A DNA stretch of 64,000 bases. It comes from Artocarpus heterophyllus (lineage: Eukaryota; Streptophyta; Magnoliopsida; Rosales; Moraceae). The first letter of the stretch is position 1. The number at the start of each line of letters is the position of its first letter. The position numbers and the translations under genes were made by a program. The notes beneath the pieces are model-generated. The model saw nothing but the letters and a program-made list of their open reading frames with translations. It did not search any database and was not told where the DNA came from. This document shows, one piece after another, positions 47,243 through 59,156 of the stretch. Where the stretch lies: positions 32,084,147 through 32,148,146 of the forward strand of contig CM046348.1 of assembly GCA_025403435.1 (NCBI GenBank). The letters are read 5' to 3'.

Positions 47243-49196
47243 TTTTGCTACTCCTCAAGCAAAACTTAAACACAACATACAAAAAAAAAAACTAAATGGA
47301 TCTTCCAACATTTAATCTTAGAGAACAATAAAATACATGATTTTGAAATCAAAAACATATCAATATTAATCTATAGTTATTTGAAAGCTTATAATCATAT
47401 GATAATCATACTAAGTTGCGTGTGTGAATTAGCCAATGTCAAGAATTATTATGCTATGCATGCTATGGACAAGTAAACACTCAAAGGCTTTACAAAAACA
47501 ATTAACAAAATCAAACAAAGTTGTTAGAGATCATAGGTTCTCCCCTTGGTACAATTCTGTACTATATCGAAGGCACCACCTGAAATTAGAAAGGTCTTTA
47601 ATAAAGGTTGTAATGGAGCCGAGGGATTGTGGTTAAAAGAAAAAACAAAAAAGGGTAAGGATAATGCAACAGTCCTAAAGACCTCATGGCATTAGAGACA
47701 TCTTGAAATTTCCTCCCGAGATGCTTCTCAACCCTAAAGACATAAAGACATCGACCAAATTTTATTATGTGGGGTCTTAGCTTCAATCAATCCAACCTTG
47801 CAATACCCAAAATTATGATGTAATAGCTCATAATAATTTATTTTTTGTGGCTTTTTGTTTTTGTTTTTCTTTTCTTTTTAGTTTTACTTTTTTATTTTTA
47901 TTTTTTTAATATTTCTAATGAGCTACTGTTACAACATCTCCCTTTTCTTCTCTCGATTTCTACTTTTCCTACACTTATTCTCTATTCCTAACCCAATTTC
48001 TCACAAAATTCCCTTGCACATGAAATGCATCTCTAAAGTTCCAATCCATCTTTAGAACAAGGGCAATGGTATAAGTATGATCGAACTTGGTAAGAAAATG
48101 TAGTTAGCCAAACAACAAGGTTTTCATGAAGGTTCAAATTTGCTTACTAAGAGGGATGTCCTCTTGAGAACATCAATCGGGGCTCTGGTTGATCTGGCCT
48201 TGGTGCTAGGAATCCTAATGCCTCAATCATTTCCAAATGATGCACAATTAGCTGTTCGCTTCAACAAACCTCCAGCAGAGTTCTAATACACAACACCTGC
48301 TTTCCAAAATCAAAATTTATATGAGAAAAAAAAAGAATCTACTCATCTTAGCATGTTTATCTCTAGGATCGAATAACATGGCTATTGTGCAACAACATTT
48401 GAGTACAATCATCATAAAAACATATAAACCAACCAATAACATCAAGATTTAAAATAACACTCATCATCATTCAAAGTCATAGTAATAATGCTCAATTCTC
48501 ATCAAAGTGGTTGGAAGATATTCTAAGACAAAAAAACTTAAAACCAAAACAAGAAAGTTGAAAAAATGTCATGGTTGTTTATGTTTTTTTAATGATATAT
48601 GTATAAATCTAAAAATACGAGAGTTCCAATGTCATCTACCTGTCATTGATGCATTTCGAGAGGACATGGATAACCATGTCCTCTATACATCAGTTATTCA
48701 AAGTGGCCTTCTTAAGCAATAATTCTCGAGATTCTAAACAATACACACAATAATAAGACACAAAATATATAAGCACACAAAAATTCTGGAACACATAAAA
48801 ATTTCAAAATTTAAGCAAGTCTTCCCTCCACACTTAATTCTTACATTGTCAACAATGTAAGACTAAGTATAGAAGATTAAAACAAACACAACCACAAACA
48901 AAAAAAATAAAAATTAAATAGTAAACTAGAGTGGAGGGTAAGAGTAATCAAATCTGTAATGAAGTGCTCTCCATTTCATTCGATTACCTCTCAATAAACG
49001 CTTGGTTTAATGTCCTTAACTTGACGTGGAGAAGTATTCATCAAAGAGCGGCTTCTGCCCATAGAATGTGTCATAGAACAACACATATAGGTCTTCATTA
49101 TTGATGCCCTCAATTTTGGCAAAATGTGGGAAATTTTGGCACATTGCATCAACTTGACTCATTTTTTATTGATATGCTTGGAAAGAGAACTTTGTT
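47243..49196 (-). other. 3' non-coding interior of the Athila-like element
   Basis: About 2 kb of AT-rich sequence without a credible gene. Near 48990-49030 and 48830-48880 are words like those after pol in Athila-type elements (AGGACATTAAAC, TTAAGTGTGGAGG on -). Confidence 0.5.
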
Positions 49197-49724
49197 TATA
49201 GCTCAATCTCATAGATGGCGTAAAATGGTGATAGTGGCGCTAATGAGAAGTAAGGATTTCATTGGTGATGCATGTTTCATTACCACCAATGACCTCATGT
49301 CGATGGTTTCATATGCTTCTTTGTCCTCCAACGAGTCTTGTGACTTGTTATCATGGAAGAGCTCCTCAAATAGTAATGTTTCCAATTGTTCTTCACTATC
49401 CACTTGATTCTTCAAAACTATTGTCGTGATTTGATCTTCATAGAACTCATAGCTTTGGATGGACATCTCATGATTTAAAAGATGTAAATCTATTGCAATC
49501 TAATGAGTGTCTAAATATTGAGTTAAAACAACATTAAAGGCTACTAGACTTTTATCACAAGGCTTGATCTCCTCTATAGGCTCAAATTCCCATGAATCTT
49601 CTTTGCAATTCAAAGTACACTCCCAACCTAAGTTGTTCAAGTCATCTTCATTCTCATGCCGCAACATATTTTCCAACATTTGATTAGTACTATGGTCCTC
49701 CAATTTTCTCCCTATCTGCACCAA
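49197..49724 (-). pseudogene. unclassified acidic reading frame with one stop (Athila-like interior)
   Basis: On - from 49724 the frame is open to a TAG at 49500-49502 and continues in the same frame to 49209, about 172 codons in all. It is rich in Glu, Asp and Leu (EEQLETLLFEELF, SLEDKEAYETID), with no catalytic motif. Position suggests the C-terminal end of a deleted pol or an extra ORF; I do not recognise it. Confidence 0.4.
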
Positions 49725-49857
49725 TTTGTTTGTGTGATCGTTAAGGCTTTGAAGGCTTGTGTTTAGTGTATTGATGAAATTTCATATTATTTATAACCAA
49801 AGCATTAACACTGTTTTCTAGAGAATCATCTATATGTTGTTAGACTACCGAGATAAC

Positions 49858-50095
49858 TTATAGTGCTGCCACTAAAGCTTGTAACTCATAGGATTCCCCC
49901 GATGTTTTGAGGTTGAGTGTCAATCCAGGGTTGTAAATTGTAGCAATTGTCCTCCCAACCTTGGTTGGTCCTTGAATGATCCTAATTCCATTCATCATAT
50001 TCAACCATACCTTCCAATATAACATAGGCTTCATCCATAAATTATTAATAGAAAGAGGTAGTACCATTACCTTTTTCGACCCAATGTTATCTCAT
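49858..50095 (-). pseudogene. possible gag start of the Athila-like element
   Basis: Short frame on - (MVLPLSINNLWMKPMLYWKV) 300 bp after the PBS-like site, ending LQALVAAL. Its position, not its sequence, suggests gag; the rest is deleted. Confidence 0.3.
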
Positions 50096-50380
50096 GGCAC
50101 ATAAACTGTCATGGAAGATTTGTAGTTGGCACTCCTTTCAGGTCATATGGTATGGAAATCGAATGAGAAAATTTTTGTATCTCTCCGAGGCACAATAGAA
50201 TAGCTCCGAGTCTTGTTGGCAAAACTTAGGAGGACTTATCAATGCAACATCTTAAAGTACCTCACATAAAACAAACACAAAAACAACAACTACAAAAACA
50301 CAAAAGAAAATTTAATTAAAACTAACAAAAACAAAAACAAATAACAAATTAATTAGATGAACTATCCACTAGTGACAGCG

Positions 50381-51690
50381 TGAAATTTTTTATAGGATTT
50401 CGATGGGACTATCAAAATTAAAACCTTACTAAAGTGCAATGTAGTTGTTATAGAGTAAAATGGTGAGAAAGGATTGTTTCCATGGGAGAACAGGGTCAAA
50501 TTAATTAGTTATTAACACTAAAAACCTAAAATTAAACTAAACACAAAAAAATGGGGGTTCTTAGATTTTAACTGAATTACTAATTTAAAATATAAATAAA
50601 TAAATGAAATTTTACAAAACAATTATAATAAAAATAGGTTAAAGGGCCCTCCACCACCATTAAACATTAATTATATAGATAATCATAGAATTATTTTTAA
50701 ATTTTTTATTGAAATTACCAACTATAGATAACAACAAGCTCTGCTATTTCAATCCTTCCTTACTGTGTAAATTTAAGAAGACAAGTGCTCTATTAAGCCC
50801 CTTTCCATCAAAAACCTAGGAGAAGCTCACTAAGTTTAGTGTAACAAAAGCATTACATTGCAAAAAATAGGTTGATCTAGACAACAATACGCAGAAGCTA
50901 GCTTCATTTAACCCATGTTGTATTCCACATCCAATCATATGAAAACTTGACGATAATTAATGACTGCAATTTTCTAGTAATGATTAGAACAATAAGACAA
51001 TTATGGATCAAGCATTTCAATCTAGCAATAGAATATTCTCAAATCATATTTAGTTGTACACCTAAATATAATAGGAAAATAATCATCAAACATTAATCAT
51101 AGTGAAACACAAATAATCTTAAATGAAAACTTGGAAATAATTAATATAATTTCTACATAATTAAGTTTAGAGTTTATAAATCTCCCCTAACAAAAAAAAA
51201 ACTAATTTAACATAATTACAATGGAAAAGAGAAAAATACCAAGAGGAAAGAATGGATTTAGCGCCAGAAAGCCTTGGCCTCCACAAGAGCTCTCTCTTAT
51301 TTCTCCTTCTCCTCCTCTTGTGCTGCTTAAAAACTGAAAATGGGAGTCTAAAAATGTTTCTCCATTTGATCTATAATAAGGTTTATACAGTTCTAGGGTT
51401 TTTTGAGCCTGAGGTTCAAAATTCGGCAAAAACTAAAGAATGCACGAGCTCGAGGAAGAAATGGTGTAGCAATACAAAAAAAACGCATAAGGTTGAAACG
51501 GCGAGCACGAAGCCGGATGGAATTTTTTTCTTGCGGGGGCACAAAATGGTAGGACATATGCACGGCTGCATGGAATTTTGGCATGGCCATGCCATTTTCT
51601 CATAGGGGCATGGAATTTTTGCGCTAAGGTGCCATGGTTCTATCCTTTAGTGTAGGGGCATGGGAAAATTGGCGCTAGGGTATCACGCAT
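50381..51690 (-). repeat. Athila-like 5' LTR, outer end missing
   Basis: Starts TGAAATTTTTTATAGGATTTCG on + and tracks 45744-47010. Similarity fades after GGTATCACGCATCC (about 51690); the last 190 bp or so of the partner has no match here. Confidence 0.7.
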
Positions 51691-53253
51691 CCTCACTTTC
51701 CATGCCTAAAACTTACTTGCAAAGAGATTAAAATTGTGATAAACTACTGGTGAGAATTTTGTGGATGTTAATCCCACAAGGCCCTCCTTCTAGCACTACA
51801 ATATTGGAGCAAAATTTCACCCAACACTAGATTATAATCGTTAGACTTGTAGTCTGGATCAAACAAACAAACTAAGGAAGAAAGATAAATCACTCAAGAA
51901 ACAAAAGTAATCTTAAAGAACAAAAATAAAGAAAATTTTGGAATCTTAAGACTATTGTATTATAAAAAATTGAGTGTCTCTCTTTTTCTCAAATTGAGAG
52001 AATTTATAGTATATTGGGATGAAGAAGTTTAACTCCCTTTTTAATTTAAGAATCATTTGTATCTTTAATACATGAAAAAACTCTTTACCTCTTGAGTGTT
52101 ACTGTTGATAATTCATTCAACAATATTTAATGGTTGCTCATTGATTGTCTTTCATCATCAACAGTTTTATTGCTTGATGATGAGTGATGACCCTTGAGAT
52201 TCCCTATGACACTTGACCTTTTGTAGGTAGCACATGGATGTCCGGGTGCTCAAGTGTCCAGCTGTCCGGGTGTTCGAGTGTCCGGATGTCCAGATGTTTG
52301 GGGTGTTCAGTGAGCCATGTGGCAAAATTGCCATGTCACAACACATACTTTTTCTATTATAAAAAATCCTATCCAACAATGAGTGCTGCTCACACCAAAA
52401 TTTAGAAGGATCCACTATTACCTAATTATGGTTAGACATATTAAAATTACAAGAAAGCCTAGAAACTACTCCCACACTAGAACCCACATATCTCTTCAGC
52501 GTCTTGCCTTTCGTCCAATTAACGTACTCATTTCCACCTTCTTACATAGCTCCATCACCTCCGCATTGAAGCGTGACCTGCCGATGGAATGGAAATACTT
52601 GGGCTGCTTCATGAATTGAGATTGACCATAAAACTGTTCTGATTGTTCAGGATTGCCCAATGCAACAATCAATATATCACACATTCCTGGAAATCGAAAC
52701 ATGCCTTGCAACTTTTGGTCTTTATAATTAGCCAAAAATTACAAAATTAATAAAAGTTAAAACTAATCACACTAAATATTAATGTTGAAATATTATTAAT
52801 TATCTCATTTTATCTGTCACCTTTAATTTTGTTCATATCTTTGTATTGCGTTAATGTTGAACTTATGACTATACTACTTTTGTTTTCGTTTCATTTCATA
52901 AAAATCCAATCGCAAAAATTATGCGTCATTACTTTCGTTTTCCTTGCATTTCATCCAAATTGTTCAATTGTAACAAAATTACATATCATTGCATATCAGT
53001 CGGTGCTTTCAAGTCCTCATTTTGCAGTCTTCACGTCTCCAAGCTAAACAATAAACCAATTCAATTACACTTTTATTAAAGCACAAAAGATGCGTTATCC
53101 AACAATTATCCTTTACATTTTTTTCTTCTAACTTCAAAACTATTTTTAACAAAAACTACAACTCTCACTAATATTGTAATTTATAGTTCAAAACGTGCAA
53201 GGCACTCATCCTTTTCATTAAAATTTGAATAAACTTGAGTAAACTTAACACAA
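51691..53253. other. unassigned 1.56 kb, possibly another decayed LTR
   Basis: No family recognised. 52240-52305 is a short run of TGTCCGG/TGTTCGG-type repeats (CCGGGTG, TCCGGATG). On -, TATAAATTC near 51995 could be a promoter of an old LTR. A 79-codon frame on - at 52496-52735 (MANYKDQKLQGMFRFPG) is unrecognised and is listed separately. The rest is AT-rich. Confidence 0.4.
52496..52735 (-). CDS. hypothetical small open frame, 79 codons
   Basis: Open on - from ATG at 52735 to a stop at 52496, with mixed composition (GMCDILIVALGNPEQSEQFY, IGRSRFNAEV) that looks more protein-like than nearby chance frames. No motif, signal peptide or membrane segment, and no conserved neighbours. It could be an exon of a host gene destroyed around it, or chance. 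Confidence 0.2.
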   Translation of the reverse strand: MANYKDQKLQGMFRFPGMCDILIVALGNPEQSEQFYGQSQFMKQPKYFHSIGRSRFNAEVMELCKKVEMSTLIGRKARR

Positions 53254-53258
53254 CCTTC

Positions 53259-55274
53259 TGTTGAAAAAACGGTGCGCAGCGGAATTTTAAAACTTTTATA
53301 TATCAGAGTAATTTCCAAAACACAAGTTTGACATGCTATATGTATAAATCAAACAGATCTTACTAACCTTTATGTGTGAAAAAACTTCCGCAGCCTATGA
53401 AGAGAAGTAACGTTCCAGAAGAGCCTCATTCAACTAGTCTTCTTTGCTATTCTCTATCCATAATCGGAGTGAGTGTGGGCTCACACGTACAGCTTTTCTA
53501 CCAGTGACTCTCCTTCCAACCAATAGAGAGAACCCAAAGCTAATGTTTGTGATTTGTGAACAAAAGCTCTCAATGAGTTTTTTAGATGCTCACCAGAAGA
53601 GAATCACTCTTAATCTCTCAAATTGATCTTAGTAAATCATGAGACTCACTCCCTTTATATAGCTATTGGTCCGGGGGTCAGTCCTTATCAGATTAGGTCC
53701 CAAAAACTCGAAACAGAATCAAGTTCGGATCAATATCTGATAAGATCCTCGTGAAAATGCGTAATCTTATCACTCGTTGATCGGCAGGCGGAACAGGCCC
53801 CATCGGCAGGCCGAACACGTCATTTGGCAGGCCGAACTCCCGCGTAAATATCTCCACGAATCTTTTATTTTCCACCCGAGATTCTATAAGATAAAGTCTC
53901 AGTTTTTGAGTCAAATAACCCAATAGAGAAGTTATTTGATCAAACAAACTTTATCAAGATAATCTCTAAGAAAATAAATCAATTCATAATAATTCTACAA
54001 GTTTATCTTGATCTAATTTATCCAAAATTAAATCAACTGATAAACAGATAAGAATTATCTGATCGCAATAATTCAACAAGTTTATCTTGAACTAATTTCT
54101 TACAAAATTAATTCAACCGATAAACAGACATGAATTATTTAATTCTTCCAAATTTTAAACCAATCTGATAAATCCGACATAAGTCACCAATTATTGGAAA
54201 AGCACGCCGTGTTGTTATAGGATTTTGTGAGCTAGCAAAGGGGACCAAAATGGACCTATAAAGTTCAAGCTCATGATAATTATGAAACCCAATATCCCAT
54301 ATATACATTTCATAATTATCAACTCCAACGCTACTCCACTAAAAGCTTGGAGCTGCACTCTTGAACTTTATAGAATTACGAAGCTCATATAGCTAAGTCT
54401 CCATGACATATCATAGTGTATCGTATCCCCATATAAAAATCCATAATCGGCTTAAGGACAAGTTCTGTCTTACCTTCCCGGTTATTTTTATCTTACGTTC
54501 TATTGTCTCACCATTAGGAAACTTACTATCCAAAGATAGTATACCATTCGGTTACACCTATGTATCCAAATAGTTGAGTGCTCCAGTTTTCTAATTACAA
54601 GACAACGCATATAAGAGGATATCATTACAACTAAAGAGGAGCTATGGATTCCATATCTATGAATAACAAGTCTACGCTATCAAGAGTCATGCCTTCAACG
54701 TACCGACATGCATACCACTATTGAGATGTGGGTGTCACCCTTTGGCACATCTAAAGACACAAGTAGAGACAACGGGCCCACTATTCATCTCAGGATTAAG
54801 ATACAATATAAATGATTGTTTAAAGTGAATCGATTTACCGAGACAGAATTATTAATCCAAATCAATTCACTTTATGTCCCGATCCAACACATCGTCACCT
54901 ATGACAACGTGCCAATGTTTCTATTCACGGAGTCCAACTCCGATGGTTAAGACAAACCATATCCCCAAATGGGATATAGACAACATAACAATCTTTACAT
55001 GAATAAAGCGCCCAACTTTATTCCCTCGGTTGCTGATCATATGTTTTAGACCGTCACCTTAAGAATCGTGTCATCTGCATAATCAGTCCATCATATGCCC
55101 AATTCTTAAGGTTTAGACCGACAATCTCAGACTACTGTTTCCTTAACATACGTTCAACAAATATGAACATAAAGAGGACAAGATTTGGCATATATAAATG
55201 AATAAATTCTTCATTGATAAAATGTCTCTAAAAACGTATTACATTTTTACTCCTTAGGGCATACATGTCTAACA
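53259..55274 (-). repeat. Copia-3 3' LTR (2016 bp)
   Basis: On - TGTTAGACATG...TTCAACA. Contains three palindrome units starting at 53782, 53804 and 53825 (22 and 21 bp apart), 121 bp from the TATA box (TATATAAA on -, 53654-53661). Confidence 0.95.
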
Positions 55275-55286
55275 ATCTCCCACTTG
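55275..55286 (-). other. Copia-3 polypurine tract
   Basis: CAAGTGGGAGAT on -, directly before the 3' LTR and two bases from the pol stop (55289-55291). Confidence 0.85.
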
Positions 55287-55288
55287 CA

Positions 55289-57142
55289 CTAAGTGAGTAA
55301 ATACAACAAATTTTGCATCCCCATAGCTTCCACATGCCTCTCGAAGACTCTCCCTGTAAGTGTCTTCGTAAATGGATCAGCTACATTTTTCTCTGACGCA
55401 ATCTTGCACACCGTGACATACCCGCCCTCAACGAAGTCCTTTATCACATGATACTTTCGATCAATATGCTAACTCTTCTTGTGAAATATTGGCTCCTTAG
55501 CATTAGCTACCGCCACACTGTTATCACAGTACAATGACACTACTTTATCCATACCAGGAACTACCTTAAGATCCCCAAGGAACTTGCGGAGCCACACTAC
55601 TTCTTTCGAAGCATCACTAGCCGCCACATACTCGACCTCCATAGTTGAATCTGAAGTGCAATCTTGCTTCGCACTTCTCCAACTGATGGCACCACCGCCC
55701 AGAGTAAACACAAACCCCAAAGTCGATTTCCTAGAATTCAAACAAGATTGAAAATCTGAGTAAGTGTATCCTAGAGGAGTTAAGTCCTCACCAGAATACA
55801 CAAGCATATACCCTCGAGTCCTTCTTAGGTACTTGAAAATATGCTTTACCGCAACCCAATGGTTCGGTCTTGGATCCACCTGAAATCGACTTACAATCCC
55901 GACCGCATAGCTAATATCCGGTCGTGTGCAAAGCATGGCATACATGAGACTACCCACTGCAGAAGCTTAAGGTACCTTCTTCATGTATTCTCTTTCTTCA
56001 AAAGACTTTGGAGAGTCTTTCTTGGAAAGAATAATTCCAAACCTAGATGGTTGCCCACCTTTCTTGGAATCCTGCATTGCAAACCTCCTAAGAATTTTAT
56101 CTATGTAGCCAGCCTGAGACAAAGCTATCATTTTGTTCTTCCTATCCCGAAAGATCTGGATACCGAGAACAAAATTAGCCTCACCTAAGTCCTTCATGTC
56201 AAACTGCTTGGTCAACCATAATTTGACCAATGACAACGCCCCAACGTCATTGCCAATTAGCAGAATGTCATCTACGTAGAGCAGTGGAAAAACCACCTTC
56301 CTATCCTTAATGTGTCTGTAAACGCATGGTTCATCCACATTTTGTGAGAACCCATAAGTCTTGATCACTTGATCAAATCTTATGTTCCAAGAATGGGAAG
56401 CTTGCTTAAGTCCATAAATTGACTTTAGCAGCTTACAAACCTTACCCTCTTGACCCGCAACCTTGAACCCTTCTGGTTGTTTCATATAAATGGACTCATC
56501 AAGATAGCCATTCAGAAAAGCCATCTTGACATCCATATGCCAAATCTCATAGTCGAGAGCAGCAGCTATGGACAAGAGAATCCGGATGGACTTAAGCATG
56601 GCCACATGCGAAAAGGTTTCCTCATAATCAATTCCTTCCTTTTGCGTGTAACCCTTAGCTACCAGTCAAGCCTTAAAGGTTTCGACCTTTCCATCCACTC
56701 CTCTTTTCCTCTTGTAGATCCACTTACACCTTATGGGTTTTACCCCTTCAGGAAGATCCACAAGCTCCCAGACCAGATTAGTCTCCATAGACTTCATCTC
56801 TATGTTCATGGCCTCTATCCAGAGTCTTGAATTAACATCCTCCATAGCTTCTGCGTAAGTATAAGGATCCCTGTCATGTTCATCTGGTTCAGCCAAGAAG
56901 ACCTCCCCATTGAACATATACCTCTCAGGTTGACGCCTGATCCTCCCACTACACCGAAGCCCCTGAGATTGTTGTTCAAGTTTGTTTGGTTTTTCTACAC
57001 CGATTGGAATGGTTTCATTCGGAACCTCCGGAGTGAACGGATCACCCCTTAACTCCTCAAGCACCACTTTGCTTCGAGGTTTAAAGTCTTCCATGTAACT
57101 CTCCTCAAGAAAAGTTGCATTAGTTGAAACCACGACTTTATT
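55289..57142 (-). pseudogene. pol: Copia-3 reverse transcriptase and RNase H, three point stops
   Basis: RT includes [20 protein letters not shown], the block after TFSHVAMLKSI, and an intact catalytic YVDD at 56267-56278. RNase H has GYTYSDFQ (Asp to Tyr relative to Copia-1 GYTDSDFQ), an intact Glu block MEVEYVA, and YCDNSVA. Stops at about 56666 (TGA for AGA), 55967 (TAA for TAT) and 55469 (TAG for AAG) lie in an otherwise continuous frame ending at 55289. A segment of 115 codons at 56761-57106, absent from Copia-1, is present. Confidence 0.92.
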
Positions 57143-58576
57143 TTATCCTACAAACACGCAAACTTCCGAACGTGCTTCCAACTTATTCGGATCCTTAAAT
57201 AGGACATGAGCCAGACATCCCCATATGCGAATATGGTTTAAGGATGTCTTCCTACTTGTCCACAACTCGTGAGGAGTTTTAGGGACCGATTTTGAAGGAA
57301 CATTGTTCAAAAGATAACATGCAGTTTGTAGTGCATATCCCCAAAAGGATAAAGGCAATGATGAATAACTCATCATGGGCCTAATCATGTCCAACAAAGT
57401 CCTATTTCTTCTCTCCACTACGCCATTCTGCTGCAGAGTACCCGGCGCAGTTAAATGGGATAAAATCCCATTCTCTAACAAGTGTCCCAAGAACTCATCA
57501 GAAAGGTATTCTCCCCCTCGATCAGATCGAAGTGCCTTTATAGGTCTACCCAATTGCTTTTCCACTTCAGCCTGAAACTCCCTGAACTTGTCAAAAGTTT
57601 CGCTTTTGTGGTGCATTAGGTACACATACCCATATCTTGAGTAATCGTCAATAAAGGTGACGAAGTACTCATACCCTCCTCGTGCCCGGATGTTCATTGG
57701 TCCGCAAACATCACTATACACAAGTTCTAGAACCCCTTCGGCCCTATTGCCCTTAGACCCGTATGGTCTTTTGGTCATTTTACCCTCCAAACAAGATTCA
57801 CATTGCTGTATAGATTCTACCTTTAAGTGACTTAATGGTCCGTCCCTTACCAACCTTTGAATCCTATTCAGGTTAATATGACCAAGGCGCAAATGCCAAA
57901 GATAAGTCTTATTAGAGTGAGAAGTTTTAAGTCTTTTAGAGTCATTACCATTTATCTCAGCATTAAGAAATAAGTCCATCTTAGGTTTGATAAAATATAA
58001 ATTATTTTGCATCCATCCAGAACAGATAAAAGATTTGTTTTTACGAATCACCACTTTTTCATTAAAAGATACCACGTAGGAGTCTTTAAATAAACAAGAC
58101 ACAGAAATTAAATTCCTTTTAAATTTAGGAACATAAAAATAATCTTTCAAAAATAAATTCCTATAATTATCAAAGTAAAGATGGACGTCTCCCACTGCTT
58201 CTGCTGAGACCAAGGATCCATCGCCCATCTGAAGTGTGAAGTCCTCATGTAGCAGACTTCTCGTTTCTTTGAACCCCTGTAGAGAAACACAAATGTGATT
58301 AGTTGCACCGGAATCTATGACCCAAATGTCACTGGATTCCTCAACCAGACAAGTTTCTAAATATAGAAGATCACACCTACCTCCTTTGGAAAGGAAGTCC
58401 TTGCAATGCTTCTTGATATGTTCGACCTTTCCATAGAAGAAGCACTTAAGCTTCTTTGGGTTCTTCTTCTTCTTCTTCTTGCTCTTGGTAGCAGCAGGAA
58501 CAGAAGACTTCTCATGCTTGGCCCGTTGCTTCTTTCCACTCCCAGAGTTAGGATTGGAACCAGAAGCAGCTACCAT
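57143..58576 (-). pseudogene. pol: Copia-3 zinc knuckle, protease and integrase
   Basis: A 477-codon open stretch. The knuckle reads [14 protein letters not shown] (second Cys lost). The protease site is the canonical DSGAT. Pre-integrase ([16 protein letters not shown]) is followed by integrase with D in YSDVCGP, D in SDRGGEY and E in VERRNRT. It ends at a TAA at 57143 made by an in-frame loss of 42 bp: Copia-1 has [14 protein letters not shown] between FVG and NKVVVST, Copia-3 does not. Reading resumes in the same frame into RT. Confidence 0.93.
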
Positions 58577-59156
58577 ATTGGCCTCACCACCAGCAGGAGA
58601 CTCTCGATCAACAGTTTGAACTCCTGCAACTGTTTCATCAGTTCTGTCAAGGTCATATCCCGTCTATTGCTTAAATTAAAAGTAGCTCTAAACAAAATAA
58701 ATTCCTTAGACAGAGTTCCAAAAACCATAATCATCTGAGTTTCAGCATCGATGTCGGCTCCATTGGTTTGAGCCTCAGCGAGGTAACCCATGACCAAAAT
58801 CATGTGCTCCTTTACAGATGTCCCCAGCCTCTGTCTACAGTTTAAGAGTTTCTGAAGTGCCCCTTGCCGCTTTGTTATGGCCTGGCCTCCAAACATATCC
58901 TCAAGATTATCCAAGATCTGCTTCGCAGTCTCATAATCCTGATGTTGAGCCTGCAGCACGTTGTTCATGCTGGCCATTACATAGTAGCGGGCCTGATCAT
59001 TAGCATCTTTCTAGTGATCGTACGCTTGGAATTGCTCATTACTTGAGTCTCCCGTAGGCTCGGGAGGACAATATCCAGGTTCCGTTTCCAATCATTATAA
59101 TTCTCACCGGTTAATTGGTTTTTGTCAAGTATCGATGATAAAGCGTTTTTAGACAT
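58577..59156 (-). pseudogene. gag: Copia-3 gag, two breaks
   Basis: Start at 59156 (MSKNALSSILDKN). After DIVL a 43-bp loss relative to Copia-1, between two GTCCT words, shifts the frame. A TAG stands where Copia-1 has TGG (YDRWKD) near 59015. From 58977 the UBN2-type core is open (SMNNVLQAQHQDYETAKQIL, GGQAITKRQGA) to 58570. A 1-nt difference near 58610 separates it from the zinc knuckle frame. Confidence 0.9.

Larger units (their letters stand above)
45744..51690 (-). mobile_element. Athila-like Ty3/gypsy remnant, internally deleted
   Basis: Two homologous, diverged LTRs (45744-47224 and 50381-about 51690) flank 3.2 kb. On - the 5' LTR is followed by a sequence like the tRNA-Asp-type PBS of this group (CGCTGTCACTAGTGGAT, imperfect). 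A T-rich leader (TTTTTGTTTTTG) comes next, then gag-start traces. At the other end are a 3' region (GTCAAGTTAAGGACATTAAAC, GTAAGAATTAAGTGTGGAG) and a GTGTGGGGGAATT purine tract. These are features I associate with Athila elements. Protease, RT and integrase are absent. The 5' LTR is truncated at its outer end, so no duplication can be checked. Confidence 0.65.

Noticed and set aside
45744..51690. Treating the two Athila-like LTRs and the 4.47-kb LARD LTRs as related
   Set aside because: No shared termini or internal blocks were seen, and they run on opposite strands.
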